Origin: Phytophthora quininea
Lineage: Eukaryota; Oomycota; Peronosporomycetes; Peronosporales; Peronosporaceae
Direction: 5' to 3'
Length of the DNA stretch: 64,000 nt
Assembly (NCBI GenBank): GCA_011947345.1
Contig: JAAVTG010001003.1
Coordinates: 1,302,001-1,366,000, forward strand
How positions within the stretch are numbered: the first letter of the stretch is position 1; every line of letters begins with the position of its first letter. The position numbers were made by a program, and so were the translations under genes. Shown here piece after piece: positions 1 through 11,858 of the stretch. The notes beneath the pieces are model-generated. The model ran no database searches and was not told the DNA's origin. It worked only from the letters and a program-made list of their open reading frames with translations.

Positions 1-1127
1 CCTTCAACCAACACCTTGGTGTCTCTTAAATCCCAAACAGAAGCCCAGAAGTCGCAAAAACATATTCCAAATAATGCGTCGAAGTCGCTCTACTCGGTGG
101 TGTCTTCCTCAGCCTACGCAGCGAAAAACAGCGCGCTGAACCCTCAGGAAACTTGGCAAGATGCTTTGACGCGACTGGCGAGGGAGATGGATGCGAAACA
201 AGGCGGCAAGGAGGCCCAAGAGCGCCTGAACCGGCTCAAACGGAGGTTCGAGTCACTCTCGGCCTCTGTGAAGCTCTTCCAGGACAAAGTGAAGGCCACG
301 GGGACGAGGTGGCCGTGCAGGACCGTGTAGAGAGCCAGCTAGCGCAGGAGGAGACGGCGTGGGAGCAGCAGATGCAGACGAGAGAGCAGAAAGTGGCCGA
401 GAGGGAGGTGGAGCTGCAAGCTCTGCAGGAGGAGAACGGGGCCCCCAGCGAGCAGGAGGAGGAGGAAGAAGTGGAAGAGGAAGAAGTTGGAGAGCTCCAG
501 GAGGCTCTGGCATTGAGAAAGGAGGAGATGAGAGACATTGAAGCAGCTATCGACTCTTTAGAGAGGAAGAAGAAGAGGAAGTCTGTGGCTCTGGAGAAGC
601 CTGAACATGTCGATGTGGAAGCAGATGCAGCTGCGGCTGCGAGGGAACAAGTGCTAAGGGAGCTGAAAGAGGAGAAGGAGGCTCTCCAGAGAGAGATTAT
701 CGCTGCTGAAGAGCAGGAAGAGAAGCAGGAGGAGAACGCCAGGGACCTGCCGACCTTGAAAGACGGGCTGGCGGACGCCAAAGTGGAAAGAGCCAAAGTG
801 CAGGCCAAAGTGGACTCGCTGAGGCTGGAGCTGGCCAGACGCAAGCGAAAGATGCGGCACATGGTCGACGTGCAGCTGCTGACGGCGAGAGACACGAGCC
901 CACCGACACTGCGGGAAGAAGCGGTGCTGTTGCACTTGCTGTATGAACACGAAGGGGAGATGGGGGTTAATGAACTGAAGCAAGAGGCCAGTACAGTGCT
1001 GCAGGAGCACGGCAAACCCAACGGCAACGGAGTAGTGATCCGTGCGCTGTATTCTTTGGTGGCAAACGGAGTGGTTCAAATTGACCGATCCTACCGCAAT
1101 GGACTCGTCACGTCGCTATTGGTTTGA
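1..1127 (+). CDS. coiled-coil protein with possible C-terminal winged-helix fold, 5' partial
   Basis: The frame is open from the first base, so the N-terminus lies outside the window. The middle is a long, highly charged coiled coil, with a run of glutamates near 455-495 and many E/K/Q/A heptads. The last ~75 residues (from about base 900) look like a compact helical or winged-helix domain and end with the stop at 1125-1127. The frame changes near 300-303; one more G in that GGGG run would join the upstream part (1-300) to the downstream part. I do not recognise the family. Kinetochore, intraflagellar or other scaffold coiled coils are possible but unproven. The gene converges on the MCD-like gene, with ~115 bp between the two stops. 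Confidence 0.6.
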
Positions 1128-1241
1128 ATGTCGTCGTTATAGCTGCAGCAACAGGAGTGGCTTTCATGTATTTCTCACGTGTATTTCGTCGATGGACTTA
1201 CTGCCAAATCTGATGAAGATCGACTTGCATTTATCATCCTC

Positions 1242-3410
1242 TTACAGTTTGCTCCCATGAAAAGACATGTAAAGCTGCTGCTGCCAAACTCGCGGGTCGC
1301 TTCCTACATAGTCCTGCAACACACTGGATTCACGCTGAATAGCCTTGACGTCGTCATACGGGAGCAGTAGCAAGTGCGTCGCAGTTCCAGCTTGTATTGT
1401 GAATGGCACGGGCTCATCATTCAACGACTCGCGCTCTCCGAACGTGTGGCCTTCACACAGTGTATACGGGTGCGCAGAATTTACACGAACTCTGCCAGAC
1501 CTGCAGCAACAAGGATCACATTCAGAAAATGAAGTTGTAAGTGATATGAAGCACGTACGCTATGAAGTAGATGGCAGACGGAAGCGAGCCGCGAGCACTG
1601 ATCACCTCGCCAGCTCGATACACCTTTGCGAACAGCGGCGTGTTGCGTTCATCTTTCAAGCGCTCGACTTCTACAAGCATCAGGAAACAAGTTATGTAGC
1701 TACGTCGAACCAATACGCGCAAGAAAATTCTTACCATCCAGAATAACGCTGGTAGTAGGCCAAACAAGTCGTGCTGCCGCAGGTGACACGGCTGCCAGTG
1801 ATTTTCGCTTGTACGAAATCGATGTTACGTCGATTGACGTCATGCAGTAGCGGTAATTGATCATCATACCTAGCGATGTTGCCAGCGCTGATGGTGTAGT
1901 ATCCGCCATAAAATTGATTTGCTCCACCTGAGCGCCGTTCTGCAAATGGAAGTTGGCGACTGGGTCTAAAATCTTATCCTGCTTTCGCTCGAAAAGAATG
2001 TAGCGCGCGCATGCTGCTGTCATGACATCGCGAATACTCTCCGCCAACTCAGTGTCCCTGTGCCACCCCGGATCACTAATCTTCTTCAGCAGCCACTTGT
2101 GCAGGACCAAGTGGTTAACGCCGTATTTCATAGTGAGACGCTGAGCTTGCTCCGTCGAAAAGAAACTCCGCTGTAGAGGTTCTGGCTGTTGCAAGCGACT
2201 GTTCTTCTGCTTTGCCGATTTCAGGTTCCCGTCTTGCTTCGTCTGGGTTTCCACGTCTGCCTTGGCAAGAGCGGCTTTAAACCAATTCCCGAAGCCAGGT
2301 ACAGGAGACAGTGTTGCCGCCGTTGTGCACTCTGGGAACATGCTGCTCATCCGCTGGATCGTAAGAAACAGCAGGTGGCTCGCGATGTTCAGGCCCCGAA
2401 GTCCCGTGTTGGATGTGGACACAGAGTAAAATATGATGTGCGAAGGAGTTGCCACCACTGGAGACTCCTCAGTCAGAATGGGCGTAATTTTGCTGCAGAG
2501 ATGGTCTGTCACAACCACTTGCACGAATACCAGCGGTGCGTGGGGCATGTGGACGTGGAATAGCCCGTAACAGAAGCGCTGCTGTCCGACAAGTCGACGC
2601 TGTAGATCCGCCCAACCTCGAACTTGGTGCACGCGTTCGTTTTTCAGAATAAACGCAGCCAAATCTTCAGAGGACAGGTCGATGCGACGGAAGCGCATGC
2701 TTCCCTGTGTGGCGAACAGGTCGCGCATAACCATATCCAGTAGCTCGAGTGCCTCAACACTGGATACGGGCAATTTGTCTCGATGCCTCTCGATTAAGAT
2801 GCCCAAGTCCACCCTCAAATTCAGCAGGAACATCGGGCCCGGTTGGATGGTACCGATCAGCAAGAAGAATTGTTCTGCAAGTGGCACAAGCCCACGCTTG
2901 ACGCTTTTAGAAATGTTGGGGTCGTTCTTGCGACTGAATCCCAGCGCTGCCGCCGCCACATTCAGCACCAGTCCAGATCTCTTAATAGAGGGCAGCGTTT
3001 TCATCATGTACGCCAAGTCACGCACGCCCAGGTCCACTGCCAGAGCCAGCACGAGCTCCAGCTTCTGTGCCTCCGTAAACTTGGGGTAGTCCTTGCACAG
3101 CTGCAATGCGAACTCTCTTCGACGCTTGAGGCCAATCACAAAGCCGTCGCTCACATCTGCGTCTAGGAACTCCTACTTCGAATTAAAACGTAAGAAGTAG
3201 TATACCATCGTTCAAAATGGCACTACAGACCTGGATCTGCTTGGTGAACTCGATGCGGTCGAAGCGTACAGTCTCCACCTCTGGGTGACAACCGCTGGGA
3301 CTGCTACGTCGCTTGCGCTCTGCATCTCTGTCCTTCAAGTGCTTGCACACCCAGTCGTCGTCTCCACAGAACGCTTCAGGCGCTGGCACTGCCGTCAGCT
3401 GCGTCGTCAT
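1242..3410 (-). CDS. malonyl-CoA decarboxylase fused to a C-terminal cyclic-nucleotide-binding domain
   Basis: Malonyl-CoA decarboxylase converts malonyl-CoA to acetyl-CoA and CO2 and so controls fatty acid synthesis and oxidation. Four exons (3410-3231, 3172-1735, 1670-1559, 1500-1242) are separated by GT-AG introns of 58, 64 and 58 bp. They sum to 1989 bases, an exact multiple of three (662 aa). Family marks are LSPVPGF, YGVNHLVLH, the NFHLQNGA block holding the catalytic His, and the INYRY block. No stop follows. The frame runs through a ~35-residue linker into a cyclic-nucleotide-binding domain (about residues 545-650) with YRAGEVIS, a glycine turn and GHTFGERE. No mitochondrial presequence or peroxisomal SKL end is obvious. 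The spliced fusion is predicted; two adjacent genes with a missed stop or exon remain possible. Confidence 0.8.
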
Positions 3411-3527
3411 CGCTCCTCTTGGTCCACTTCAAGTGTGTTTCACAGTTGACGAATCCCAAATTCTGATCGGTGGCACTAGCAACATAGAATCGGTAGCACA
3501 AACCGTCACTAACAGATTGGCTGCAAT
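3411..3527. promoter_or_regulatory. short bidirectional promoter region
   Basis: Only 117 bases separate the start codons of the divergent decarboxylase and PRP4 genes, so both must start transcription here. No TATA box is visible. I could not assign an oomycete initiator element with confidence. Confidence 0.4.
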
Positions 3528-5141
3528 ATGGGCGAGCGATCGGGCATCTACTATGGCGCTATCAGCGGCGACATGGTGCCTAGCAGTGTGCGTTCTGCAG
3601 GCGGAGGTAGCCATGTGGCCAGCAACTTGGAGGCAGCTATCCGTGCAGGCAACGTGAACGTGTCGGACAACGTGGAAACGGAGGTGTTGGAGCTCTCAGA
3701 GAGCAGTCGCGCTGCCCAGGAGAAGCACGCGCAGCTGCTGCGTCGTGTGGAGGCTGAGAAGCGTGCGAGGGGATTGCAGTACCTACAAGCGTGGAGGAAG
3801 TGATCAGGCGGTTGCGGCAGCTCGGAGAGCCCATCACGCTCTTCGGAGAGAGACCGGCGGACCGCCGTGAACGATTGCGAGAGATCCTGTCCAGACTAGA
3901 GCTGGAGGCTGAGGAGACAGGCTTTGTGCACCAAGTTCTGGCTGATATCCAGAAGCACGAAGGAGTTGAAGGCGAGGAAGAACCCCAAAGAGAGACTGGG
4001 AAGACTAAAGGGCTAAACCACAGGAGGAGCAATTGTTCTATGTGCCTATCAAGAACGAGAGGCTGAAGAAAGTGAGAACCGCCATTTTTGAGCATGCGGC
4101 GACGGTGGTGGCAGCGAGATTGAAGCGCGAACGACAGGAAGACCACATGACTGTGGAGGAGCGAGAGCGGACCATTGACCACCATGCTGCAGAGCTGTAC
4201 GCTACGTCGCTGAAGATGGCGAACGTAGGCAGTCAGAACGGCGACGTTCGGTCCCTTGCTAGTGTTCGGTACTCGGCAGATGGAGCTCATGTCGCCACGG
4301 GATCGTGGAGCAGTTTGGTGAAGGTATGGGACGCTACAAGTGCCAATGAGGTGAAAGTGTTTCGCGGACATGAAGATCGAGTGACCGGAGTGGCGTGGCA
4401 TCCGAGCAACACCTTCTCAGAGATGACGGATGGTGGTGACAGTGTGTGCTTGTGCAGTGGTTCCGCTGACGGCACTGCAAGACTCTGGAGTGCTGGTCGC
4501 AACGAGCCGATGGCTGTCTTACGGGGTCATAAGGCACGACTGGGCAAGGTAGCATTCCATCCGCTTGGCAACTACGTTGGTACCACGAGTTTTGATCACA
4601 CCTGGCGACTTTGGGATGTTGCGACTACTCAAGAGCTTCTGCTACAGGAAGGCCATTACAAGGAGGTGTACGCCATCGCGTTCCAGAAGGATGGTGCCCT
4701 GGCAGCCACAGGCGACTTGAATGGCAACGGACGTGTATGGGATCTGCGGTCTGGCAAAGCCATTATTCCTCTGCAGGGCCACTCGAAGCAGATTCTGTCG
4801 ATGGACTTCGCTGCCAACGGCGTGCAGGTGGCCTCTGGTAGCGACGACCGCAGCGTTCGAATTTGGGATCTCCGAAAACAAAAGTGCTCGTACATGCTCC
4901 CAGCGCACAGCAATTTGGTAGCAGACGTTTGCTTCTCGCCTGGTTCAGGGAGCTGCTGCTCAGTGCTTCGTACGATTCGTCGATTAAGCTTTGGCGTACA
5001 CGCGACTGGAAGCTGATGAACACATTGCGTGGCCACGATGGCAAGGTGATGTCGGCAGACTTTGCTCCAGATGAAAAGCACATTGTCTCGTGTGGCTTTG
5101 ACCGAACTTTCAAGCTCTGGGCCCATGAGAACGAGTTTTAG
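3528..5141 (+). CDS. PRP4: U4/U6 small nuclear ribonucleoprotein PRP4 (WD40)
   Basis: PRP4 is a core protein of the U4/U6 and U4/U6.U5 snRNPs in pre-mRNA splicing. After the ATG at 3528 comes a charged N-terminal region. Next is the SFM (splicing-factor motif) block, [17 protein letters not shown] followed by an RRERLREIL helix (about 3800-3890). Then come seven WD40 repeats, with WD-type endings such as LVKVWD, TARLWS, TWRLWD, GRVWD, SVRIWD, SIKLW and FKLWA. The frame breaks at 3769-3772, 4010-4012 and 4948-4950. Each lies in a G run and one added G restores continuous homology, so I treat this as one intact gene. Length (~540 aa) fits the family. No intron is needed. Confidence 0.9.
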
Positions 5142-5213
5142 CAGAACCGCCTAGCGTATCCATACCTTCAACTTAGCGAAAGATCTTCAAGATTTGACAG
5201 ATCCACAATAGAG

Positions 5214-7225
5214 ATGCCGACACACCGGAGTTTGCTGCGATGTACCCTCGTTCTTGTGGTCTTGTTCGTGTATACCGAAGCTGAGAAGAAGGTCAACAAG
5301 TGCTCTGCGGGCTCCCAGCAGTTCTCAGTTGTTGTGGCGACCAGCGCGCCGCTTGGGCTGCGACTGAGTGAGAAGCTGGAGGTGCTTGAATTCGTTGCAG
5401 ACTCTGAAGGTCGTGGCAGGGCAGTGGAATCTTCGGGGCTGGCAGAGATCGGGGACAGGCTCATCGGTGTCAATGGCGAGTCAGTGGAGGGTTTCACGCT
5501 GCAGAAAGCGGTCGAAGCGCTGCAGAAGGCAGAGTTACCTCGCACCCTACGCTTCCAGACACACGATGGACGCTGCATTCAGCCCCGGAGCCCCTAAAAG
5601 AGGGTGCTGTAGACGCGGAAAGCGCCAGTGCTGTCATTTATGACGCCGTCAATGAGGAGACATTCGACTATGTGGTCTGTTGCTTTGAAATACATTCCGA
5701 AAACTTTGTGGTCGCAGTACTAACGAGGAAATTGTCGGTCACGTAGGTATCAAGTGTCGGCGAGAAAAGCACTGAGCTCCAGCTATACGCTGTGTTGTCT
5801 TCCGATGGTGGCCCACCTAGCTGTGCTTTTCGTGAGCTAGTTCTTGCTCGGCCTTTTGACGCCTGCGGCCCGCTGACGTTCAATGCCACCGACAAATATG
5901 TGCTAGTCCCGGTAAGTGTATCTGGGTCGGAGTATTGCATAATCTCTGTTCTAACTTTCTTTTGCTGGGAAGAGTGTCTTCGGATGTCCAATGCATCAAA
6001 AAGCGGCAATAGCAGACGAAGCTGGAGCAAAAGGGGTGGTCTTTGTGCAACGAGTAGGTGAAAAACCACTGCGAGTTCGTCTTCCTCCAGCATCTTCACT
6101 GCCGCATCCCATTCGAATTCCTCTGGCTATGGTCTCAACAGACTCTGGTGCCCGGTTGCTCGAGCAAATGGCTGGTGTACGTCCATACGAGACGCTGCAA
6201 CTGCGCTTTGTCTTTAGTGCTACTTGCGCTACCGATCGATTTGCTGTTCATCCAGAAGATAACGACCCGATGCGGCAGTCAGCGGCATTTCTTATCGAGT
6301 CTGCGAGCGCAGGGTTCCTATCAGTGTCGGTGGCGACTTCAGCTGATACAGAAGTATTTTCCGAGACATACGAGTTTCTGAAGCCTGCAGATCATAGCTC
6401 TCATGGCGGCACTGGTGTGAATTTACCTCTTGGAAGACAAGATCTTTACTTCCCAGACGTGAAGGTATTCAACCCGTGTGAGGATGACCCCATGCGAATA
6501 TCACCACTGGTGCATTCGCAGCAAGGGAAACTAGTGGATGTGTTTATTGCCATCAGACTTCGAGACCCAAAACAAAGAGCGGCTGTTCGATATTGCGGCA
6601 GCTCACGTACTTTGAGGCTAAACGCCCGGCTGGAATAATTGTTGGCGACCTGCGATTTCCAATGGCAGCAAATTCGTTAGCTGCCGCTGTTGCAGTACAG
6701 CAGGTTTCTATACCTGTTGTCTTCATCAGTACGAGCGCTTTACGAACGCTTCGGTATGTTGTGTACATGCTTTTCCGATCGACCATAGCTCATAAAATCT
6801 TTACTTTGGGTGAACCATTCAGGCAAAATGTTAGAGCGCTGGAAGCAGATGCTGACGAGGACAACATCCCCCATGTTCACGTAGAATTCAGCGGCGAAAG
6901 TGAGAGCAGGCCATGTTTGATCCCTAGTTTCCTGTTTCTAACGCTAGGTGTTGCTCTAGATGCCCTGGAGCATCAATGGAAGGAGCTTGCAAGCCTCGCT
7001 ATTGAATCAAATTGGCCGGTATCCGAAGCTGCGCGCGATCGACTATTTCATCGAATGCTGAAGGATCATGCCACCTTAGATGACCACGACATGCAGCTCG
7101 CGCTGGTCAAGAACGAGCGCTACGAAGCTTTGGTGGCATCATATTGGGCAGCTCAGCGCTATTACAGTGCACGAGCCGAACAAGCAGGATCGGACTATGA
7201 CGTCGATTCGGAAGACCAACGATAG
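5214..7225 (+). CDS. predicted secreted PDZ and protease-associated (PA) domain protein
   Basis: The ATG at 5214 opens a hydrophobic signal peptide (LVLVVLFVYTEA). A PDZ-like domain follows (GLRLSEKL to the IGDRLIGVNGESV block, to about 5570). After a frame break at the C run 5591-5594 comes a PA domain with KYVLVP, GCPMHQKAAIADEAGAKGVVFV. A second PA-like stretch (AKRPAGIIVGDLR) follows another break at the A run 6569-6572. The C-terminus is acidic and helical. Introns are inferred at about 5672-5747, 5912-5972 and 6754-6822; all have GT-AG ends. PA domains usually act as lids or substrate selectors on proteases or sorting receptors, and no protease domain is visible here. The role is unknown; secretory-pathway location is inferred from the signal peptide. 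Confidence 0.65.
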
Positions 7226-7268
7226 CTACAAGGTTGAATTGTCTTTGCAGCGTATCCAGTCTGCTGTT

Positions 7269-8355
7269 TTACTCCTGGGGCTTTGATGCACACATGATGT
7301 AGTTGATATCGGTGCATGTCGGGTGGATGCGCCAGCTGCGGAAGATCGGGTCGCCCACAACACCAGACACGTCCTTGACAACACAGCCATCTTGCCTCAG
7401 ACCAGTTTCTATCTCGCTCGGCTGCACGAACTTGTTCCAGTCGTGCGTTCCTAAGCATCACAGAATGCAACTACGATTAGGCGCAAATAATACGAATATG
7501 ACGCTCGAAGCTCCATTACCTGGCGGGACAATTCGCATCACGTATTCCGCAGCTCCAATAGCCAACGCAGCGGATAGGGCCGTGCGGTTGATCGACGACA
7601 GAAAAAGCAAACCACCGGGCTGATTCGCATACAACTGGGTCAGTTAATTATCCTTCAATAGTCTCTAACGTCAAGCTCACCTTCACCAGCGGCGTGAGCG
7701 AGTGCAAGAAGGCTTGCACGTCAGACACGTGTTCAATGACTTCAAGTGAGCACACCACGTCGAACTGTTCGCCCTGTGCCACCAGATCATCTACACAATC
7801 ATCGTAACTCAGCATCGGTTGAACCACAAAACTGCCAGCACCTCCCCACCTGAAGTACAGCAGCGATAGTCAATGCTGCTGGTGTGGCGGCTCAGTGCTG
7901 CGTGTTGTTTCGCCGCCGCAATGTTCTGCTCGCCTGGGTCTGCCGACACCATGGCACCGCCAATTCGGCACAGCGCCTCAGACAAGATGCCGCCACCGCA
8001 GCCCACGTCGGCGACGCGCAGACCTTGCAGCGGCATGGGGTCGTCCTCCGACGAGCGACCAAAGTGCTCGATCACGTGGCTGCGAATGTACTTGACACGC
8101 ACAGGATTGAGCTGGTGCAACGGCCCTACGCCCGTCGTGCTCTTGGGCGACCACCAGTCCCTACAGTTCAATTGCCACACAGATATGATGATACAACATT
8201 GGTCTTCTTCTACTGCAGCATGAGCGATACGATCCACGCAATACGCACGACGAAGCAGCGTTGAACTTGTTCACCTCATCCTCCACTACAGTGGACAGCA
8301 GGCGGCTGCGCGGGGGCAGCGAGAGCCGAGCGAGTCGCGTCGCTTTGACCAGCAT
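7269..8355 (-). CDS. COQ3: ubiquinone biosynthesis O-methyltransferase, mitochondrial
   Basis: COQ3/UbiG performs both O-methylations of the ubiquinone ring, using S-adenosylmethionine, on the matrix side of the inner mitochondrial membrane. Five exons (8355-8249, 8160-7859, 7790-7681, 7619-7520, 7450-7269) total 801 bases, an exact multiple of three (266 aa). The N-terminus is Arg/Ser/Leu rich, like a mitochondrial presequence. Family marks are the WWSPKS...LHQLNPVRVKYI block, the SAM-binding motif VADVGCGGGILSEALCRIGG, CSLEVIEHV, and PGGLLFLSSINRT. All four introns (67-88 bp) have GT-AG ends. There is no frame break. The gene converges on the PDZ/PA gene with 43 bp between stops. Confidence 0.92.
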
Positions 8356-8448
8356 CTTTCCCAATGTCGCGTGTATGGTTCATCTTTGTATAGGGTCTTC
8401 TATTGAAGCCATTCGAGCCAAAAGGCTCAGTCATAAAGCTACAACAAG

Positions 8449-11400
8449 ATGAACGGGGCCGGCGCTGGCGACGGCATGAAGCGCGAGGCCGACGAGAGCG
8501 ACGAGCAGCGCGCGCTCAAGCAGATGCGGACGGACACAGGAGCGTCCAGCTTGGCGCAGACCATGTTCGCGGGCCAGCCCATGCAGGAGAATTTGTTCTT
8601 TATGGGCTCGCAGCCGATGGAGATGCCGCCGCCGAGCATGATGGGGCTCATGGCCAGCATCCCGGCGGCGCAGACGCAGCAGATGCAGGTGCAGCAGAGA
8701 CAGCAGTACGCTGCGGCGATGGCTGGTACGCAGAACAAGAAGAATGCGGCAAATTTATTGGATATTCTGATCAGATTGCTCTTATTATTTAATAGCTCGA
8801 CATGCACAGCAGCAACATGCTGCAATGGCAGCCATGATGACTTCGCAGCAGTGCAAACCCCATGCAGATGAATGCGAATGCTGCTCCGAATATGCACATG
8901 GCTTCTGTAATGGCGAGCCAAGGGATGGCATTCCCGATGCCCCAGACGCAACTATCATCGGCTTCAGCTACCGCACCGCAGCAGCAACAACAGAGTGGAG
9001 TTTCTACCGTTGGAGTAACGCCAGCAATGCCGCAAGGGAACGCAACAGCCACGCCAGCTACAGCGGACACGCCATGTCTAATTTGTGGGGAAAAGGGCGA
9101 TCTCTTCACTTGTAACGGTGGCTGTGGGCTTCACGCACCGGGCATGCCTAGGCGAGGACGCGATCTTTCCATTCGTTGGTACGTAGTATTCCAGTGGGCT
9201 GGGCTACTGGTTTCAACCAAAGTTAAGATTTGTATATGGTTATGGTTGGCATGAAGTTGGGCAGATATGTGGGAGTTGTTCCATCATGCAACAGAATCGG
9301 GTGGCGCCAGAAGATTTAACGAAGGGCGGTGCCAACGCATTATCGGTAAGCGTGGATCCATTATATTATATACTGTACACACTTTTGGAGTAACTAACCA
9401 CGGGCCGTATTTTCTACCGAGCAACAGATTCGAAGGGCAATCTTAAGCGCTAACTTGGAAACCAACAACCCGAGTAATTTTAATCAGGTTGGACACTTAG
9501 CTTCGCTACGACTATGTGAAATTGGAGCTGTACGTTCGAGTCAATTCCTTGCGTACGATATTGCGTGGAACGAGTTAGGACTGAATGGGTTGTTTTCGAC
9601 AGATCGCTGGCTATCCGATCAAACCTTTTGCGGAAAAGTTTATCGAACCATATTTGCAAGTACGTAAAACGACGGAACTACGGGTTGTGACAACGAGATC
9701 TGACTCGGTATGTGTGTATGTGTGCGAAGCGCTGGATTCGAGAGAAGCTTTTGAGCGTCGACAAGTGGATGATGAATGTCCGAGAAATTTTACTGTTCTG
9801 ATCGGACTGTACAGGCAAGAAGTTTCATTGTTTTTCATGTAATATTATTACACTAACTATGCGCTTGCATTGCACCAAAGCAGCTTAAAGAGAGCGTGCA
9901 TCGCCCACGGTATGCGTGAAAGGTGGTGGAGCTCATAGAGGCTCGCAAGTTTACCGTGACGGACTTCTTCGGATGGCACCCTGCTATTGAAGGCCCCAAC
10001 GTGCGGTGCTCACACCTTTGCGCCATCTGTGGCATCCGCAATCCGCCCGAGCTCGATTTATGCTCTCGGTGTCACCACAAGCTGGCATTCCCCTCCATAT
10101 TCTCAAAGTATAGCGGCAGCATTCTTGCTGCCTATTACTCTGGTAAGTTTCGTTTATTTGGTCACAACGATCATGTCAATCTCATTATGCTGTGTTCTCT
10201 TCTCTTTCCACAGAGCAAGTTGGTATTCAACTAGGAGCAACAACGCTGGATGTATTTAGCCACACGAATGCTGTCCGCGGGTGTACAAAGGACTTCGTCC
10301 ATTCGATGCTGATGGTTTACTCTGGGACCAATTTGTGGATCAGTAAGTAGCTGAAACCTGTGCAAGTGTCAAAAGCATTGGTACTGAATTGGGTTATGTT
10401 TGCAGGTTACGGATGATTTTTGCGCTGCTTGATGTAATGAGTGACTTTGGCACTCTGCAGTTGAACCCAGATTTGTTCGCTCCGGAGGTCAACATCATTT
10501 TCAACGCAGGATACGTGAACCAATCGATACTCGCCAACGAGTTCGAGGTCGTGGGCAAATTTCTGCAATGCATGAAGCTGTTTGGTCATGCCAAGAGTGA
10601 AGAGAACCTGAACATGATCTCAGCTTGTGAGCGCTTTTTGCTCATCAAACAGCTTCCCAATGGAGGCTGGGGAAAGGGTGGTCGTGGAATGGTGGATCAG
10701 TACAAGTCCACGGTCACATGTGCTAAGTATGCTTTCGGCGTTCTGGTTTGTGTACGTTTACTAATCTGTTGGTATACGCATACATGTACTAGGGCTCTTC
10801 TCACTCCCAACTTTCGGGGTTATGGACCAGTTTCTCACGAGTGTCAGCGTCTTTTAGAAAAGTGGGCACGGGGCTCAAATCCCAAGCTTCCTTCTGGTGC
10901 CAAGCAAGCAGGTGATGGTGCCAAGTTGAAACTGTTGGCATCGGGCGCGACTGTCAAGCCGAATGCTCAAGCGAAACTCAAACGCCTTGAAGCTATGTAT
11001 AAGGTTTTTTTGATATTCCAGTGCTGATGATATGTGTGCGGTATACACTAACACGCCTGCGTTTTTGTTCTGTAGAAGCAGACGGCTCCCGAAGGAGGCA
11101 ATTCGTCGTTAGAAGCCATCATGGCCGACAGAATGAAGAAGCTGTTGAGAGCGAAGGTGCGAGCATAGTGATTGTGGTTATTGCATCATTGTCCCAACAT
11201 AATGTTTCTTGTGTTTGCTGCGCTTATAGAAACTTGAGGACGATCAAGCGATAAAAACGGAAAATAAAGACATCGCTAAGGAGGACAGTGCTATCATGAA
11301 GCAAGAACCCCATCAAGTCAACGGCAAGGAAGTTGCTGCCAAGGATCAGGCAAAGACAGAGGAGACAGCTGCTGGCGGCGCTACGGATTCAGAAGATAGC

Positions 11401-11814
11401 AAATTAGAACACCACACGGCAACCCAGTCCGGAGAGCTTTCTGCTGGACAAGATGGCTCAATAGTGCCTGCAGAAACGACAATGCGCGATGACGAAGATG
11501 ATACGCTCACGAACATGAGTCTGCACGAGGACCTGGAAATTTTCGACGGCCTGCAATTTGAAGACGGCGGTGGTATCATAGACATTAGCTTTCAATCGTT
11601 GGGTGCTCACGGGGACGCTGATAATGACGTGGATGCTGATGACGGCGATGGAACAGATGCACCGGGGCAGGAGGAGGACGACGAAACGATGGGAGACAAC
11701 GTGTACGACGACGATCAAGATGAAAATGAAGATGCCAGCAGTCACGACGTGTTGCAGCCCACAGAAGCACAAGCAGATACGCAGCCACCCGCAGGGGAAT
11801 TCCATCAAGCATAG
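8449..11814 (+). CDS. PHD-like zinc-finger protein with acidic C-terminus
   Basis: The ATG at 8449 starts a Met/Gln-rich N-terminus (QQMQVQQRQQ, later QQQQQS) typical of nuclear regulators. A cysteine cluster, PCLICGEKGDLFTCNGGCG, then CGSCSIM, looks like a PHD finger. A further zinc ribbon, CAICGIRNPPELDLCSRC, lies near 10,020-10,080. The C-terminal ~170 residues (11,296-11,814) are acidic and low complexity. Several GT-AG introns are evident: about 8728-8797, 9180-9256, 9347-9427, 10,142-10,213, and others before 11,230. Frame breaks near 8860 and 9140 would each be fixed by removing one base. A chromatin or transcription role is inferred from the fingers. I cannot name the family, and exon joins between 9400 and 10,400 are uncertain. 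Confidence 0.6.
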
Positions 11815-11858
11815 ACGCGCAATTTTTCACCAGTATTACAGCAGCCCAATAATCTGGC

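Noticed and set aside
236..1027. 263-residue minus-strand open frame rich in Ser and Cys
   Set aside because: It is the antisense of the coiled-coil gene; the Ser/Leu/Cys richness is a mirror of Glu/Lys codons.
1700..1740. Direct stop of the decarboxylase after RIGST at 1700-1702
   Set aside because: A GTAAG donor at 1734 and a CTTGTAG acceptor before 1670 give an in-frame join to the cNMP-binding domain, which explains the homology beyond.
3528..5141. PRP4 as a pseudogene because of three frameshifts
   Set aside because: Every shift is in a G run and all WD repeats are intact; decay would not be limited to homopolymers in an essential splicing gene.
7873..8264. Plus-strand open frames of 60-126 residues opposite COQ3
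   Set aside because: They are shadows of a clearly recognised minus-strand gene.
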